Notes: generated by a model not told the origin, from the sequence alone. A stretch of 37,578 nucleotides of DNA from Archangium lipolyticum (GCF_024623785.1 NZ_JANKBZ010000058.1:1-37578); one strand, 5' to 3'. Positions 28,125 through 35,571 are shown, numbered from the stretch's first letter. Program-made: numbers and translations.

Positions 28125-28703
28125 TCAGGGAATGGCGGAGGGCGCACCGTACCGCGACAGGATGAGCCGGGCCGGACCCGACGGAGGAATCACGACCACC
28201 ATGAGACGGTCGTACTCGGCATCGGGGATGGGCTGGATGCGAAGCCCGGCCAGCGCTTCCATGAGCGAGGGGAGCGTGTTGCTGTGCTCCACCACCAGGA
28301 CGGTCTTTCCCTGATGCTGGGAGAGGATCTCCCGAGCCACCTCCGCGGCGTGCGCCTGCGCACCCATGCGAATCTCCCGCACGGTCACGGGGACTCCCAA
28401 CTGGTCCGCGAGCGGCTGAGCCGTGTCACGCGTCCGGCGGTACTGCGTGGCGTAGATGGCGCTCACGCCCGCGCCGCCGGCGACCTGGAGCAGCGCCTGC
28501 GCTCGCTGCTGGCCAGCCGGAGTGAGCGCCGGATCATCCCCACCCTCCGCGGCCTTCTCCGCGTGCCGGACCAGCAGCACGACGGTGGACGCGCTCGGCG
28601 GAGGAGAGGGCTCGACCCGCGAGCCCGTGGAGTGAGCGCCGGAGCAGGCGGCCAGCGGCAGGAGGCACGCCAGAAGCAGGAGACGGGGAGTAGTGGTGCG
28701 CAT
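28125..28703 (-). CDS. Lipoprotein of the histidine phosphatase superfamily
   Basis: A 192-residue predicted lipoprotein: signal peptide with lipobox LAAC (Cys20), then a Ser/Pro linker, then a histidine phosphatase domain. The phospho-acceptor motif is LVRHAEK (Arg46, His47), followed by LTPAGQQRAQAL, YATQYRRTRDTAQPLA and the second catalytic His in VVEHSNTLPSLM. Such exported family members often act on small phosphorylated metabolites; the substrate here is unknown. The start at ATG 28703 fits the signal peptide; longer in-frame extensions are not protein-like. Divergent from a histidine kinase, but the two domains are unrelated in mechanism and no link is implied. Confidence 0.9.
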   Translation of the reverse strand: MRTTTPRLLLLACLLPLAACSGAHSTGSRVEPSPPPSASTVVLLVRHAEKAAEGGDDPALTPAGQQRAQALLQVAGGAGVSAIYATQYRRTRDTAQPLADQLGVPVTVREIRMGAQAHAAEVAREILSQHQGKTVLVVEHSNTLPSLMEALAGLRIQPIPDAEYDRLMVVVIPPSGPARLILSRYGAPSAIP

Positions 28704-28872
28704 GCGAGGACTCCTGGGAAGCAGGGTGGACGCGCCGAGGATATCCGGGCCTTCTTCCGGCCGTTGCGCAACCGTACGGCCTGAGAAGCGAGCATGCGTT
28801 GCCGCCCGCGGGCGCCATGCGCATGTGATGGAGTGGACGGCCGGCAGGCCCCTTCTCCACTCCGAGGGCCTC

Positions 28873-30384
28873 ATGCACGAAAGCCCCCCGCTGGCTTCCT
28901 CTTCAACGCACTCGCTCCTGGAGGAAGCAGGGGTGGCGGTGGGACCGACCCCCCAACAACTCTCCCTGTTGGGGCCGGGCGATCACCTCTGCCTCATCTA
29001 CGAACGGTTCGAGGAGGAGGTGGCGGCGCTGGCGCCCTACTTGCGGATGGGGCTCGAGCAGGGTCAGCGCTGCATCTACGCACTGGATGAGCACCTCGCG
29101 GACGAGGTGGCCGCGGTGCTGGAGGCGCACGGAGTGGACGTGGAGGGCGAGCGGGCACGCAAGGCCCTCATCTTCCTCACCCAACGCGACGCCTTCCTTC
29201 AATGGGGGGAGTTCATCCCGGAGCGGATGATCGACTTCCTCCACCACCTGGAAGAGCAGGCGCTGGCGGAGGGCTTCACGGGGCTGCGCACCTCCGGAGA
29301 GATGACGTGGACGCTGGGCTCGAAACGGGGCTGCGAGAGCCTCATCCGCTACGAGTCGCAGCTCAACCGCTACTACATGACCAGCAACCACTCGCTGACC
29401 ATCTGCCAGTACCACCGGAGCCGATTCCGGCCGGAGGTCATCCGCGACGTGATGCGAACCCACCCGCGAGTCCTCATCGGCGACGAGGTGTTCGACAACC
29501 TCTATTACGAGACACCCGAGATGGTGTTGGGGGAGGAGTCGGCGGCCCGGCGGGTGGAGTGGATGATGGGGCAGCTCAAACGGATGAGGGCCACCGAGCG
29601 CACGCTGGTGAAGCTGGGAACGCAGGTGGAGAAACAGGCGGTGGAGAACGCGCGGTTGTACGAGGAGGCGCGCGAGGCGGTGCGGGTCCGGGACGATTTC
29701 CTCTCGGTGGCCTCACACGAGCTGAAGACGCCGCTGACGCCGCTCCACTTGCGGTTGCAGGCGTTGCGGCGCGAGGCGGAGACGAATGCCGTCGAGTTCT
29801 TTCCCCGCGAGCGCGTGGTGCGCTTCGTGGAAGGCGCCGAGCAGCAGCTGCGCAAGCTGACCTCGCTGGTGGACGACCTGCTGGACGTGTCGCGCCTGGT
29901 GGCGGGCAAGCTGCTCCTGAACTGGCAGGAGGTGGACCTGGCCGAGGTGGCGCGGGAGGTGGTGGCCCGCTTCGCGCAACAGAGCGAGAAGGTGGGCTGC
30001 GAGGTGAAGGTGGCGGCCGGGACCCCGGTGATGGGGCGGTGGGATCGGCTGCGATTGGAGCAGGTGATGACGAACCTGCTGTCCAATGCGCTGAAGTATG
30101 GCGCGGGCCGGCCGGTTCACGTGCGAGTCGAGGCAGGGCTCGAGTGGGCGGTTTTGGAGGTGCGGGACGAGGGCATCGGCATCGCGCCCGAGCACCTGAC
30201 ACGCATCTTCGGCAAGTTCGAGCGGGCCGTCTCGGGGCGCCATTACGGCGGGCTGGGCCTGGGGCTCTACATCACGAACCAGTTGGTGGAGGCGATGGGC
30301 GGCCACATCCAGGTGGAGAGCCAGCCAGGGCGGGGCTCCACGTTCCGCGTGGAGCTGCCGCGCCGGCCCGCGCACACCGCGTGA
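28873..30384 (+). CDS. MEDS-domain sensor histidine kinase
   Basis: A 503-residue kinase without membrane helices. Residues about 30-205 form a MEDS (DcmR-type) sensory domain (GDHLCLIYERFEEEVAALAPYLRMGLEQGQRCIYA, GEMTWTL, QLNRYY); then a coiled coil (about 225-275) and a HisKA domain with phospho-acceptor His282 in SVASHELKTPLTPL. The HATPase domain has NLLSNALKYG (N box), DEGIGIAPEHL (G1) and GGLGLGLYITNQLVEAMGG (G2). All motifs for autophosphorylation are present. The start is ATG 28873 with GAGGG 4 nt upstream; ATG 28828 is an alternative. No response regulator is adjacent, so this is an orphan kinase, as is common in myxobacteria. Confidence 0.92.
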   Translation: MHESPPLASSSTHSLLEEAGVAVGPTPQQLSLLGPGDHLCLIYERFEEEVAALAPYLRMGLEQGQRCIYALDEHLADEVAAVLEAHGVDVEGERARKALIFLTQRDAFLQWGEFIPERMIDFLHHLEEQALAEGFTGLRTSGEMTWTLGSKRGCESLIRYESQLNRYYMTSNHSLTICQYHRSRFRPEVIRDVMRTHPRVLIGDEVFDNLYYETPEMVLGEESAARRVEWMMGQLKRMRATERTLVKLGTQVEKQAVENARLYEEAREAVRVRDDFLSVASHELKTPLTPLHLRLQALRREAETNAVEFFPRERVVRFVEGAEQQLRKLTSLVDDLLDVSRLVAGKLLLNWQEVDLAEVAREVVARFAQQSEKVGCEVKVAAGTPVMGRWDRLRLEQVMTNLLSNALKYGAGRPVHVRVEAGLEWAVLEVRDEGIGIAPEHLTRIFGKFERAVSGRHYGGLGLGLYITNQLVEAMGGHIQVESQPGRGSTFRVELPRRPAHTA

Positions 30385-30404
30385 TTCAACCCGCGTTCAC
30401 CCGA

Positions 30405-30440
30405 TACCCTCACCCCGTCCCTCTCCCAGGGGGAGAGGGG
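30405..30440. repeat. Single copy of the palindromic CTCTCCC/GGGAGAG repeat
   Basis: ACCCTCACCCCGT followed by CCCTCTCCC-AGG-GGGAGAGGG, same orientation as the 10320 unit. It lies between the convergent ends of the histidine kinase and moaB genes, where it could also end transcription. Confidence 0.9.
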
Positions 30441-30477
30441 ATGGGTGCTCCGTGGAGGATCGGGTGTTTATCTTGGG

Positions 30478-31140
30478 TCAGCGCGTGAGCTCGCGCACCG
30501 CGTGGCCCAGCTCCGGCAGGATGAGCTTGCGCAGCCCCAGCTTCACCGCCTTCGGCGAGCCCGGCAGCGCGAAGAGGATCATCCCCTGGTACGTGCCGGC
30601 CGTCGCCCTCGACATCATCGCCGCGCTGCCGATCTCCTCGAACGACAGCATCCGGAACAGCTCTCCGAAGCCGGGCAGGGTCTTCTCGAACAGCCCCTGC
30701 AGCGTCTCCACCGTGCTGTCCCGGCGGCTGATCCCCGTCCCGCCATTGAAGATCACCGCCCTCGCCCCCGCCTCCTGCGCCTCCTTCAGCATCGCGCGGA
30801 TGGCCTCGGGCTCGTCCTTGATGACCTTGTAGCCGCTCACCGAGTGCCCCTCGGCCTCCAGCAGCTCGCGCAGCACCCGCCCGCTCTCGTCCGTCGACGC
30901 GTCCCGGCTGTCCGAGCACGTCACCACGAACGCACTCACGTGCACCGGCGCATGCGCCTTGTGCTCCCCTACCGTGCCCGACCCGTGCTCGTGCCCGTGG
31001 TGGTGCTCATGGCCGTGCTCGTGCCCGTGGTCATGGTGGCGATGACCGTGGTCATGGCCGTGCCCGTGATGGTGGTGGTGCCCGTGGTCATGACCGTGCT
31101 CGTGGTCATGGTCGTCGTGATCGTGTCCCTCGTGTGCCAT
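30478..31140 (-). CDS. moaB: MoaB/MogA family molybdopterin protein with His-rich N-terminus
   Basis: Residues about 65-220 are a MoaB/MogA domain, the family that adenylylates molybdopterin before molybdenum insertion: VVTCSDSRDASTDESGRVLRELLEAEGHSV, the active-site FNGGTGISRRDSTVETL, and ALPGSPKAVKLGL near the end. Residues 1-53 are a His/Asp/Gly-rich segment with 28 His, far outside the normal family length, most likely a metal-binding or metal-storage arm. The ATG at 31140 begins the His-rich segment (MAHEGHDHDD) in the same frame with no internal Met, so the fusion is real at sequence level. It follows the Rieske gene after 10 nt, and the two are probably cotranscribed. Confidence 0.88.
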   Translation of the reverse strand: MAHEGHDHDDHDHEHGHDHGHHHHHGHGHDHGHRHHDHGHEHGHEHHHGHEHGSGTVGEHKAHAPVHVSAFVVTCSDSRDASTDESGRVLRELLEAEGHSVSGYKVIKDEPEAIRAMLKEAQEAGARAVIFNGGTGISRRDSTVETLQGLFEKTLPGFGELFRMLSFEEIGSAAMMSRATAGTYQGMILFALPGSPKAVKLGLRKLILPELGHAVRELTR

Positions 31141-31150
31141 CCCGCTCCTC

Positions 31151-31471
31151 CTACAGGTCCTTCTCGGGCAGCTCGACGACCAGCTCCCCGTCCGCGTCGA
31201 CCTCGAGCTCCACCGTGGGCTGGTCGTCGCACACGCCCGGCGAGGTCTCGTTCTTGCCCGTGTCCATGTCGAAGCCAACCTCGTGGCAGGGGCAGACGAC
31301 CATGTTCCCCTCCAGACGGCCACCGGATAGCAGGCAGCCCGCGTGGTTGCACCAGTCATCGAGCCCCTTGTAGCGCCCGTTGATCCTGGCCACGCACAGG
31401 CTGCGCTTGCCCACCTCGTAACCCCGCATCTCCTTTTCGGCGAAGTCCGCCGGTCCGAGCTTGATCTTCAT
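31151..31471 (-). CDS. Rieske-type [2Fe-2S] ferredoxin
   Basis: A 106-residue soluble Rieske protein. The cluster ligands fit C-x-H-x16-C-x2-H: Cys41 and His43 in WCNHAGC, Cys60 and His63 in VCPCHEVGFD. This is the small ferredoxin type used as electron donor to oxygenases or reductases; there is no membrane anchor and no fused oxygenase domain. The partner is not evident. The start is ATG 31471 (MKIKLGPADF). Upstream of moaB by 10 nt, so a link to a molybdenum- or metal-dependent enzyme is possible but unproven. Divergent from polX. Confidence 0.92.
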   Translation of the reverse strand: MKIKLGPADFAEKEMRGYEVGKRSLCVARINGRYKGLDDWCNHAGCLLSGGRLEGNMVVCPCHEVGFDMDTGKNETSPGVCDDQPTVELEVDADGELVVELPEKDL

Positions 31472-31547
31472 CGGTTGCGTCTCTCGTTGTTTCCTTGGCG
31501 TCACTACCCGGGCGTCCTTGTAGCGTGAAACTCGCGTTTCCGCTCGC

Positions 31548-31576
31548 CTGCACCCTCGTTCCATGGGCATTAACTT
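31548..31576 (+). promoter_or_regulatory. Putative promoter of polX
   Basis: CTGCAC (31548-31553) and TAACTT (31571-31576) with 17-nt spacing. Only 6 nt separate the -10 from the GTG start and there is no ribosome-binding site, which predicts a leaderless transcript. Confidence 0.45.
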
Positions 31577-31582
31577 CCCCCC

Positions 31583-33325
31583 GTGACACTCGCCGACAAA
31601 GCCACCGTGGTCCAGGTCCTCCGGGACATCTCCCTCCTCCTCCAGATGAAGGGGGAGAACCCCTTCCGCAGCCGCGCTTACGACACGGCGGCCGACCGCA
31701 TCGCCGGCCTCTCCGAGGATCTCGGCGCCCTCGTCCGCGACGGCCGCCTGAAGGAATTGCCGGGAATCGGCCAGGCGATCGCCGACAAGGTCTCCGAGCT
31801 GCTCACCACCGGCAAGCTCGCTTACCTCGACACGCTGCGCGCCGAGTTCCCCCCGGGTGTCCTGGAGCTCGTCCAGGTGCCCGACCTGGGTCCGAAGAAG
31901 GCCCTGGTCCTCGCCCGCCAGCTGGGGGTGGACGGCGTGGAGGCGCTGGAGAAGGCGTGCCGCGAGGGCCGCGTGCGCCAGCTCTCGGGCTTCGGAGAGA
32001 AGAGCGAGGCGAAGATCCTCGCCGGCATCGAGCTGTACCGGCGGACCCGGACGCCCCGGCGGCTGCTCGGGGAGGTGCTGCCCGTGGCGGAGCAACTGCT
32101 CGAGTCCATCAAGGCCGCCCCCGGTGTCATCCGCGCGAGCGTCGGAGGCAGCCTGCGCCGGCGGGCCGAGACCGTCGGGGACGTGGACCTCATCGCCTCC
32201 GCGCCGGATGCGGGCGCGGTGTTCGATGCCTTCTCCCGCTCGCCCGTGGTGGCCCATGTCATCGGCCGTGGCGAGAGCAAGTGCTCGGTGCGGCTGCACG
32301 AGAAGGATCTCCAGGTGGATCTGCGCGTCCTCCCGGACGAGGACTTCGCCACCGCCCTGCACCACTTCACCGGCTCCAAGGCGCACCACGTGCGGCTGCG
32401 CGGGCTCGCCCATGAGCGCGGGCTGAAGATCTCCGAGTGGGGCGTCCACCGCGACGACGGCACCAAGGTGCCCGTGCCCGACGAGGCCGCGCTCTACCGG
32501 CTGCTCGGCATGCAGTACATCCCTCCCGAGCTGCGTGAGGACACCGGGGAGATCGAAGCCGCGCTCGCGGGCCGGCTGCCCGAGGACCTGGTCACGCTGG
32601 AGGACATCCAGGGTGCCGTGCACGCGCACAGCACCTGGTCCGATGGGAAGAACTCGCTGGAGGAGATGGCTCGGGCGGCCCAGGCGCTCGGCCTGAAGTT
32701 CCTCACCGTCACCGAGCACAGCCAGGCGGCCATCTACGCCGGGGGCCTCAAGGAGGACGACCTGCGCCGCCAGTGGGACGAGATCGACCGCGTCAACGAC
32801 ACCGTCAAGGGCGTCCGGCTCCTCAAGGGCATCGAGGTGGACATCCTGGAGAGCGGCGCGCTCGATTATTCGGACGGCGTCCTCGAGCGGCTCGAGGTGG
32901 TCATCGGCTCCATCCACGTGCGCCACTCCATGGACGAGGAGCAGATGACGCAGCGGCTGCTGAAGGCCTTCGACAACCCGCACCTGCACATCCTCGGGCA
33001 CCCCACCGGACGCCTCATCCAGAACCGCGAGCCCTACCCCGTGCGCATGGAGGCGGTGCTCGACAAGGCCGCCGAGCGCGGCGTGGTGGTGGAGGTCAAC
33101 GGCAAGCCGGAGCGGTTGGACCTGAAGACGGAGCACGTGCGCCAGGCGCTCCAACGCGGAGTGAAGCTGGTGGTGAGCGCCGACGCGCACAAGGCCGCGG
33201 ACCTGCGCAACCTCGCCTTCGCCGTGGCCACCGCGCGCCGGGGCTGGGCTCGCAAGGGCGACATCCTCAACACCCTCCCCGCCGAACAGTTCATCTCCAC
33301 CCTCCGGAAGCTGCGCGCCGCCTGA
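31583..33325 (+). CDS. polX: DNA polymerase X with PHP domain
   Basis: A bacterial PolX, used in gap-filling repair. 580 residues, normal length. Helix-hairpin-helix 8-kDa region at about 1-150 (LKELPGIGQAIADKV, LSGFGEKSEAKIL); polymerase X nucleotidyl-transferase signature GGSLRRRAETVGDVDLI at 188-204 with catalytic Asp200 and Asp202, and a third Asp in LQVDLRVLP. The C-terminal PHP domain (about 340-575) has VHAHSTWSDG, TEHS, KGIEVDIL, GSIHVRHS, HILGHPTGR and SADAHK, the metal ligands of the 3'-5' exonuclease. The start is GTG 31583. The next gene begins 34 nt downstream. Confidence 0.96.
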   Translation: MTLADKATVVQVLRDISLLLQMKGENPFRSRAYDTAADRIAGLSEDLGALVRDGRLKELPGIGQAIADKVSELLTTGKLAYLDTLRAEFPPGVLELVQVPDLGPKKALVLARQLGVDGVEALEKACREGRVRQLSGFGEKSEAKILAGIELYRRTRTPRRLLGEVLPVAEQLLESIKAAPGVIRASVGGSLRRRAETVGDVDLIASAPDAGAVFDAFSRSPVVAHVIGRGESKCSVRLHEKDLQVDLRVLPDEDFATALHHFTGSKAHHVRLRGLAHERGLKISEWGVHRDDGTKVPVPDEAALYRLLGMQYIPPELREDTGEIEAALAGRLPEDLVTLEDIQGAVHAHSTWSDGKNSLEEMARAAQALGLKFLTVTEHSQAAIYAGGLKEDDLRRQWDEIDRVNDTVKGVRLLKGIEVDILESGALDYSDGVLERLEVVIGSIHVRHSMDEEQMTQRLLKAFDNPHLHILGHPTGRLIQNREPYPVRMEAVLDKAAERGVVVEVNGKPERLDLKTEHVRQALQRGVKLVVSADAHKAADLRNLAFAVATARRGWARKGDILNTLPAEQFISTLRKLRAA

Positions 33326-33359
33326 CGCGAGCCGGTACCGGTGCTAGGCTCGCCGCGCC

Positions 33360-33956
33360 TTGCCCCGCCTCCTGCTCGCCCTCTTCCTCGTCCTGCTCGC
33401 CACCGGTGCCTCCGCCGAGGATCGCCCCTCCCGCGCCGATCTGCAGAAGGCGCTCGGCCTGTACGAGCGCTCCGTGGTGCGGGTGCGAGGGCCTCGCGAG
33501 GCCGGCCCCGGCATCATCGTGGGCACCGAGGGGCAGGTGCTCACCTCCGTACGCCACGTCAGCCTGGAGGCCGCCCAGGTGGAGTACGACGGGCGGACGC
33601 TGCCGGCCACGGTGGTGCTCGCCAACGGGTACCTGAAGGTGGCCGTCGTCGCCGCCCCGGCCGGTGAGTACCCCGCCGCTCCCGTGCGGGTGTCCACCGG
33701 GAGCCCCGTCGGCCAGTGGCTCATCGGCATCCTCCCGGGACGGGGCAAGCAGAAGGAGCGGCCGGCCTCGGCCGTGGCGCGAAAGGCTCCCGCGCCCTTC
33801 TTCGACGTGGACCTGGCACTCCCGCCGGGCAGCCCGATCTTCGACGCCAATGGCCGGCTGGTGGCGGTCTCCGTGCAGCGCCGGGGACGCGGTTGCCGGG
33901 CGCTGCCGCTGGACGTCGTCAAACAGCAGCTCGCCACGAAGGTGGCCGCGCCGTGA
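33360..33956 (+). CDS. Secreted trypsin-like (S1-fold) protein, catalytic triad apparently degenerate
   Basis: A 198-residue exported protein: signal peptide MPRLLLALFLVLLATGASA starting at a TTG codon (33360). The mature part follows the S1/HtrA-like beta-barrel pattern: SVVRVRG, GPGIIVGTEGQVLTSVRHV, YDGRTLPATVVLANG, PPGSPIFDANGRLVAVSVQ. The usual LTNxH His is displaced by one residue (TSVRHV), the Asp of DLAVL is Lys in the equivalent KVAVV, and GNSGGP is replaced by PPGSP. It may be a pseudo-protease or chaperone-like partner. Its stop overlaps the GTG of the CPBP protease (GTGA), so the two are translated together. I recall, unchecked, that the M. xanthus myxosortase gene has a trypsin-like neighbour (MXAN_2756 next to MXAN_2755). 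A TAGGCT lies 9 nt before the start. Confidence 0.75.
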   Translation: MPRLLLALFLVLLATGASAEDRPSRADLQKALGLYERSVVRVRGPREAGPGIIVGTEGQVLTSVRHVSLEAAQVEYDGRTLPATVVLANGYLKVAVVAAPAGEYPAAPVRVSTGSPVGQWLIGILPGRGKQKERPASAVARKAPAPFFDVDLALPPGSPIFDANGRLVAVSVQRRGRGCRALPLDVVKQQLATKVAAP

Positions 33957-34681
33957 GCACCGCCTCCGCGTCCGCTCCCTGGCGTCCCAACGCCGTACAG
34001 GAGGCGGTGGGCCTCTGGGCCCTGGGCTTCCTGGGCATCATCGTCGCCTTCCTCCTCTTCGGCGGCTCCGGCATCCCCAAGCTGGTGGCCACCGTCGGCT
34101 TCCTCTACCTGCCGCTCATCCCCATGCGCTGGCGCGGAGAGGACTACCGCGACTACGGGCTCAGCCCGCGCACCTGGCGCCAGGACGTGCGCCTCTTCCT
34201 GGGCATGAGCCTGGTGGTGTTCCCCCTCTTCTTCGGGGCCTTCGCCCTCTGGACGCAGGTGATACTGCCGAACCTGCCCGCGGAGCTGGCGCGCATGGTG
34301 GCCCCCTTCCGGGGCCCGGCGCACTTCACCCCGCGGCTCCCGCCCCGCTTCGGCGAGTGGGTGGTGGATCAGCTCTTCGTGGTGGCCCTGCCGGAGGAGT
34401 TCTTCTACCGGGGCTACATGCAGGCCCGCCTGCGCGACGCGTGGCCCCAGGGCCGGCGCTTCCTGGGCGTCCGGCTGGGTCCGGCCTTCTGGCTCACGGC
34501 GGTGCTCTTCGCGCTCGGCCACCTCGCCATCTTCCAGGTGTGGCGCCTGTCCGTCTTCTTCCCCGCCCTGCTCTTCGGCTGGATGCGCGAGCGCACCGGC
34601 AGCGTGGTGGGCGCCGCCCTCTTCCACGCCGCCGCCAACCTCTTCGTGCGCTTCCTCGAGGTGTCCTTCTTCGGGGTGTGA
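33953..34681 (+). CDS. mrtX: CPBP family glutamic intramembrane protease, probable myxosortase MrtX
   Basis: A 242-residue polytopic membrane protein. The CPBP active-site motifs are complete: EEFFYR (Glu148, Glu149, Arg153), FALGH (Phe186, His190) and HAAAN (His225, Asn229), each in or near predicted membrane helices. Myxosortases are CPBP proteases proposed to cleave MYXO-CTERM tails at the inner membrane so that proteins can be lipid-modified and surface-anchored. The assignment to MrtX rests on the CPBP type, the myxobacterial setting and the coupled trypsin-like partner gene; other CPBP roles (CAAX or bacteriocin immunity) are possible. The start is GTG 33953, overlapping the upstream stop codon. 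A likely substrate, the MYXO-CTERM amidase, lies in this window. Ends 4 nt from the convergent amidotransferase-like gene. Confidence 0.72.
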   Translation: MSTASASAPWRPNAVQEAVGLWALGFLGIIVAFLLFGGSGIPKLVATVGFLYLPLIPMRWRGEDYRDYGLSPRTWRQDVRLFLGMSLVVFPLFFGAFALWTQVILPNLPAELARMVAPFRGPAHFTPRLPPRFGEWVVDQLFVVALPEEFFYRGYMQARLRDAWPQGRRFLGVRLGPAFWLTAVLFALGHLAIFQVWRLSVFFPALLFGWMRERTGSVVGAALFHAAANLFVRFLEVSFFGV

Positions 34682-34685
34682 GGGA

Positions 34686-35516
34686 CTACGGCGTGAGGTG
34701 CCGCACCTGGAGGTCCGAGCCCACCACCAGCGTGGTGCCCTCGGCCAGCTCCACCCAACCCGCCGGGCGGGTCAGGTGCGTGGCCACCACCACCGAGCGC
34801 CTGCGCCGGTGCGCCACCACCCCGGGCTGCGTCTCGGGCGAGCTGGGCGTGATGCCGCACACCTCGCAGCGGTCCGTCCCCTCCAGGCGCGTGTAGAACA
34901 GCGGCTGGGCGCCCACCCGGGTGGCCGCCAGGATGTAGCCGTTGGTGGCCAGCAGATTCACCGTGGAGACGCGCGCGGCCCCCGCCTTCACCGAGGCCTT
35001 CGCCAGCGCCTGGGCCGTGTCCGCCAGCAGCCGGCCCGCTACCTCGGCACCCAACCTCGGGTCATCCGCGTGCCCCGTGGCCCACAGCCGCTCGAGGAAG
35101 AGCGCGAAGGCCACCTCGCTGTCCGTCTCTCCACGGATCTGCCGCTGGAGGAAGTCCGGCACGCGGGCCAGCAGCCCCGCGCGGATGCTGGGGAAGTCCT
35201 GGATGCTGCCCTGGTGGGCGAACAGCCAGCGCCGCGAGCGGAAGGGCTGCGTGTTCTCCTCCAGGGAGAGCCCCACGGGCAGGCGCCGCGCGTGGAAGAG
35301 CAGCACCTCGGACTCATGCCGGGGCGCGAGCGAATCCAGGCTCAGGTTCGCGTCCCCGGGGAAGCGCCTCAACAGGACGTCGTCCTGGGCGTAGGCTCCA
35401 ATGCCCGCGGCATTCGAGCGTCCCTCCCCCTGGAGAGCCACCTGCCCTTCCAGCCGATGCAGCTCGCACCGCATCAAGTTCGGGTCGGACGTCAAGACGG
35501 CCAGGGCGACGGACAT
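34686..35516 (-). CDS. Class II glutamine amidotransferase-like protein lacking the Cys2 nucleophile
   Basis: A 276-residue protein with the Ntn-type class II amidotransferase (YafJ/EgtC-like) fold. Recognisable parts: N-terminal strand MSVALAVLTSDP, SNAAGIGAY, LLFHARRLPVG, FAHQGSI, GETDSEVAFALFLERL, LLATNGYILAATR and a C-terminal VVVATHLT. In active enzymes residue 2 is the Cys nucleophile and the glutamine pocket has HNG; here codon 2 is TCC (Ser) and the motif reads HQG. The next Cys (17) is not at the N-terminus. It is thus probably not a normal glutaminase; a Ser2 hydrolase or a binding protein are alternatives. The start is ATG 35516, with a promoter-like pair about 30 nt upstream. Divergent from the Hsp70 gene. 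Confidence 0.82.
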   Translation of the reverse strand: MSVALAVLTSDPNLMRCELHRLEGQVALQGEGRSNAAGIGAYAQDDVLLRRFPGDANLSLDSLAPRHESEVLLFHARRLPVGLSLEENTQPFRSRRWLFAHQGSIQDFPSIRAGLLARVPDFLQRQIRGETDSEVAFALFLERLWATGHADDPRLGAEVAGRLLADTAQALAKASVKAGAARVSTVNLLATNGYILAATRVGAQPLFYTRLEGTDRCEVCGITPSSPETQPGVVAHRRRRSVVVATHLTRPAGWVELAEGTTLVVGSDLQVRHLTP

Positions 35517-35542
35517 GCGGATGAACCCCCTTGTTCAATCCA

Positions 35543-35571
35543 TAGATAATGACGGCCCCCAGCCCCCTCAA
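35543..35571 (-). promoter_or_regulatory. Putative promoter of the amidotransferase-like gene
   Basis: Minus strand TTGAGG (35566-35571) and TATCTA (35543-35548) with 17-nt spacing, 26 nt from the ATG. Confidence 0.4.

Noticed and set aside
30969-31140. His-codon-rich tract considered as a DNA tandem repeat or CRISPR-like array
   Set aside because: The repetition is imperfect and follows codons for His, Asp and Gly in the moaB frame; there are no spacers, and no cas genes are nearby.
31151-33190. 679-codon minus-strand frame covering the PolX region
   Set aside because: Only its last 106 codons (the Rieske protein) are real; the rest is antisense to PolX.
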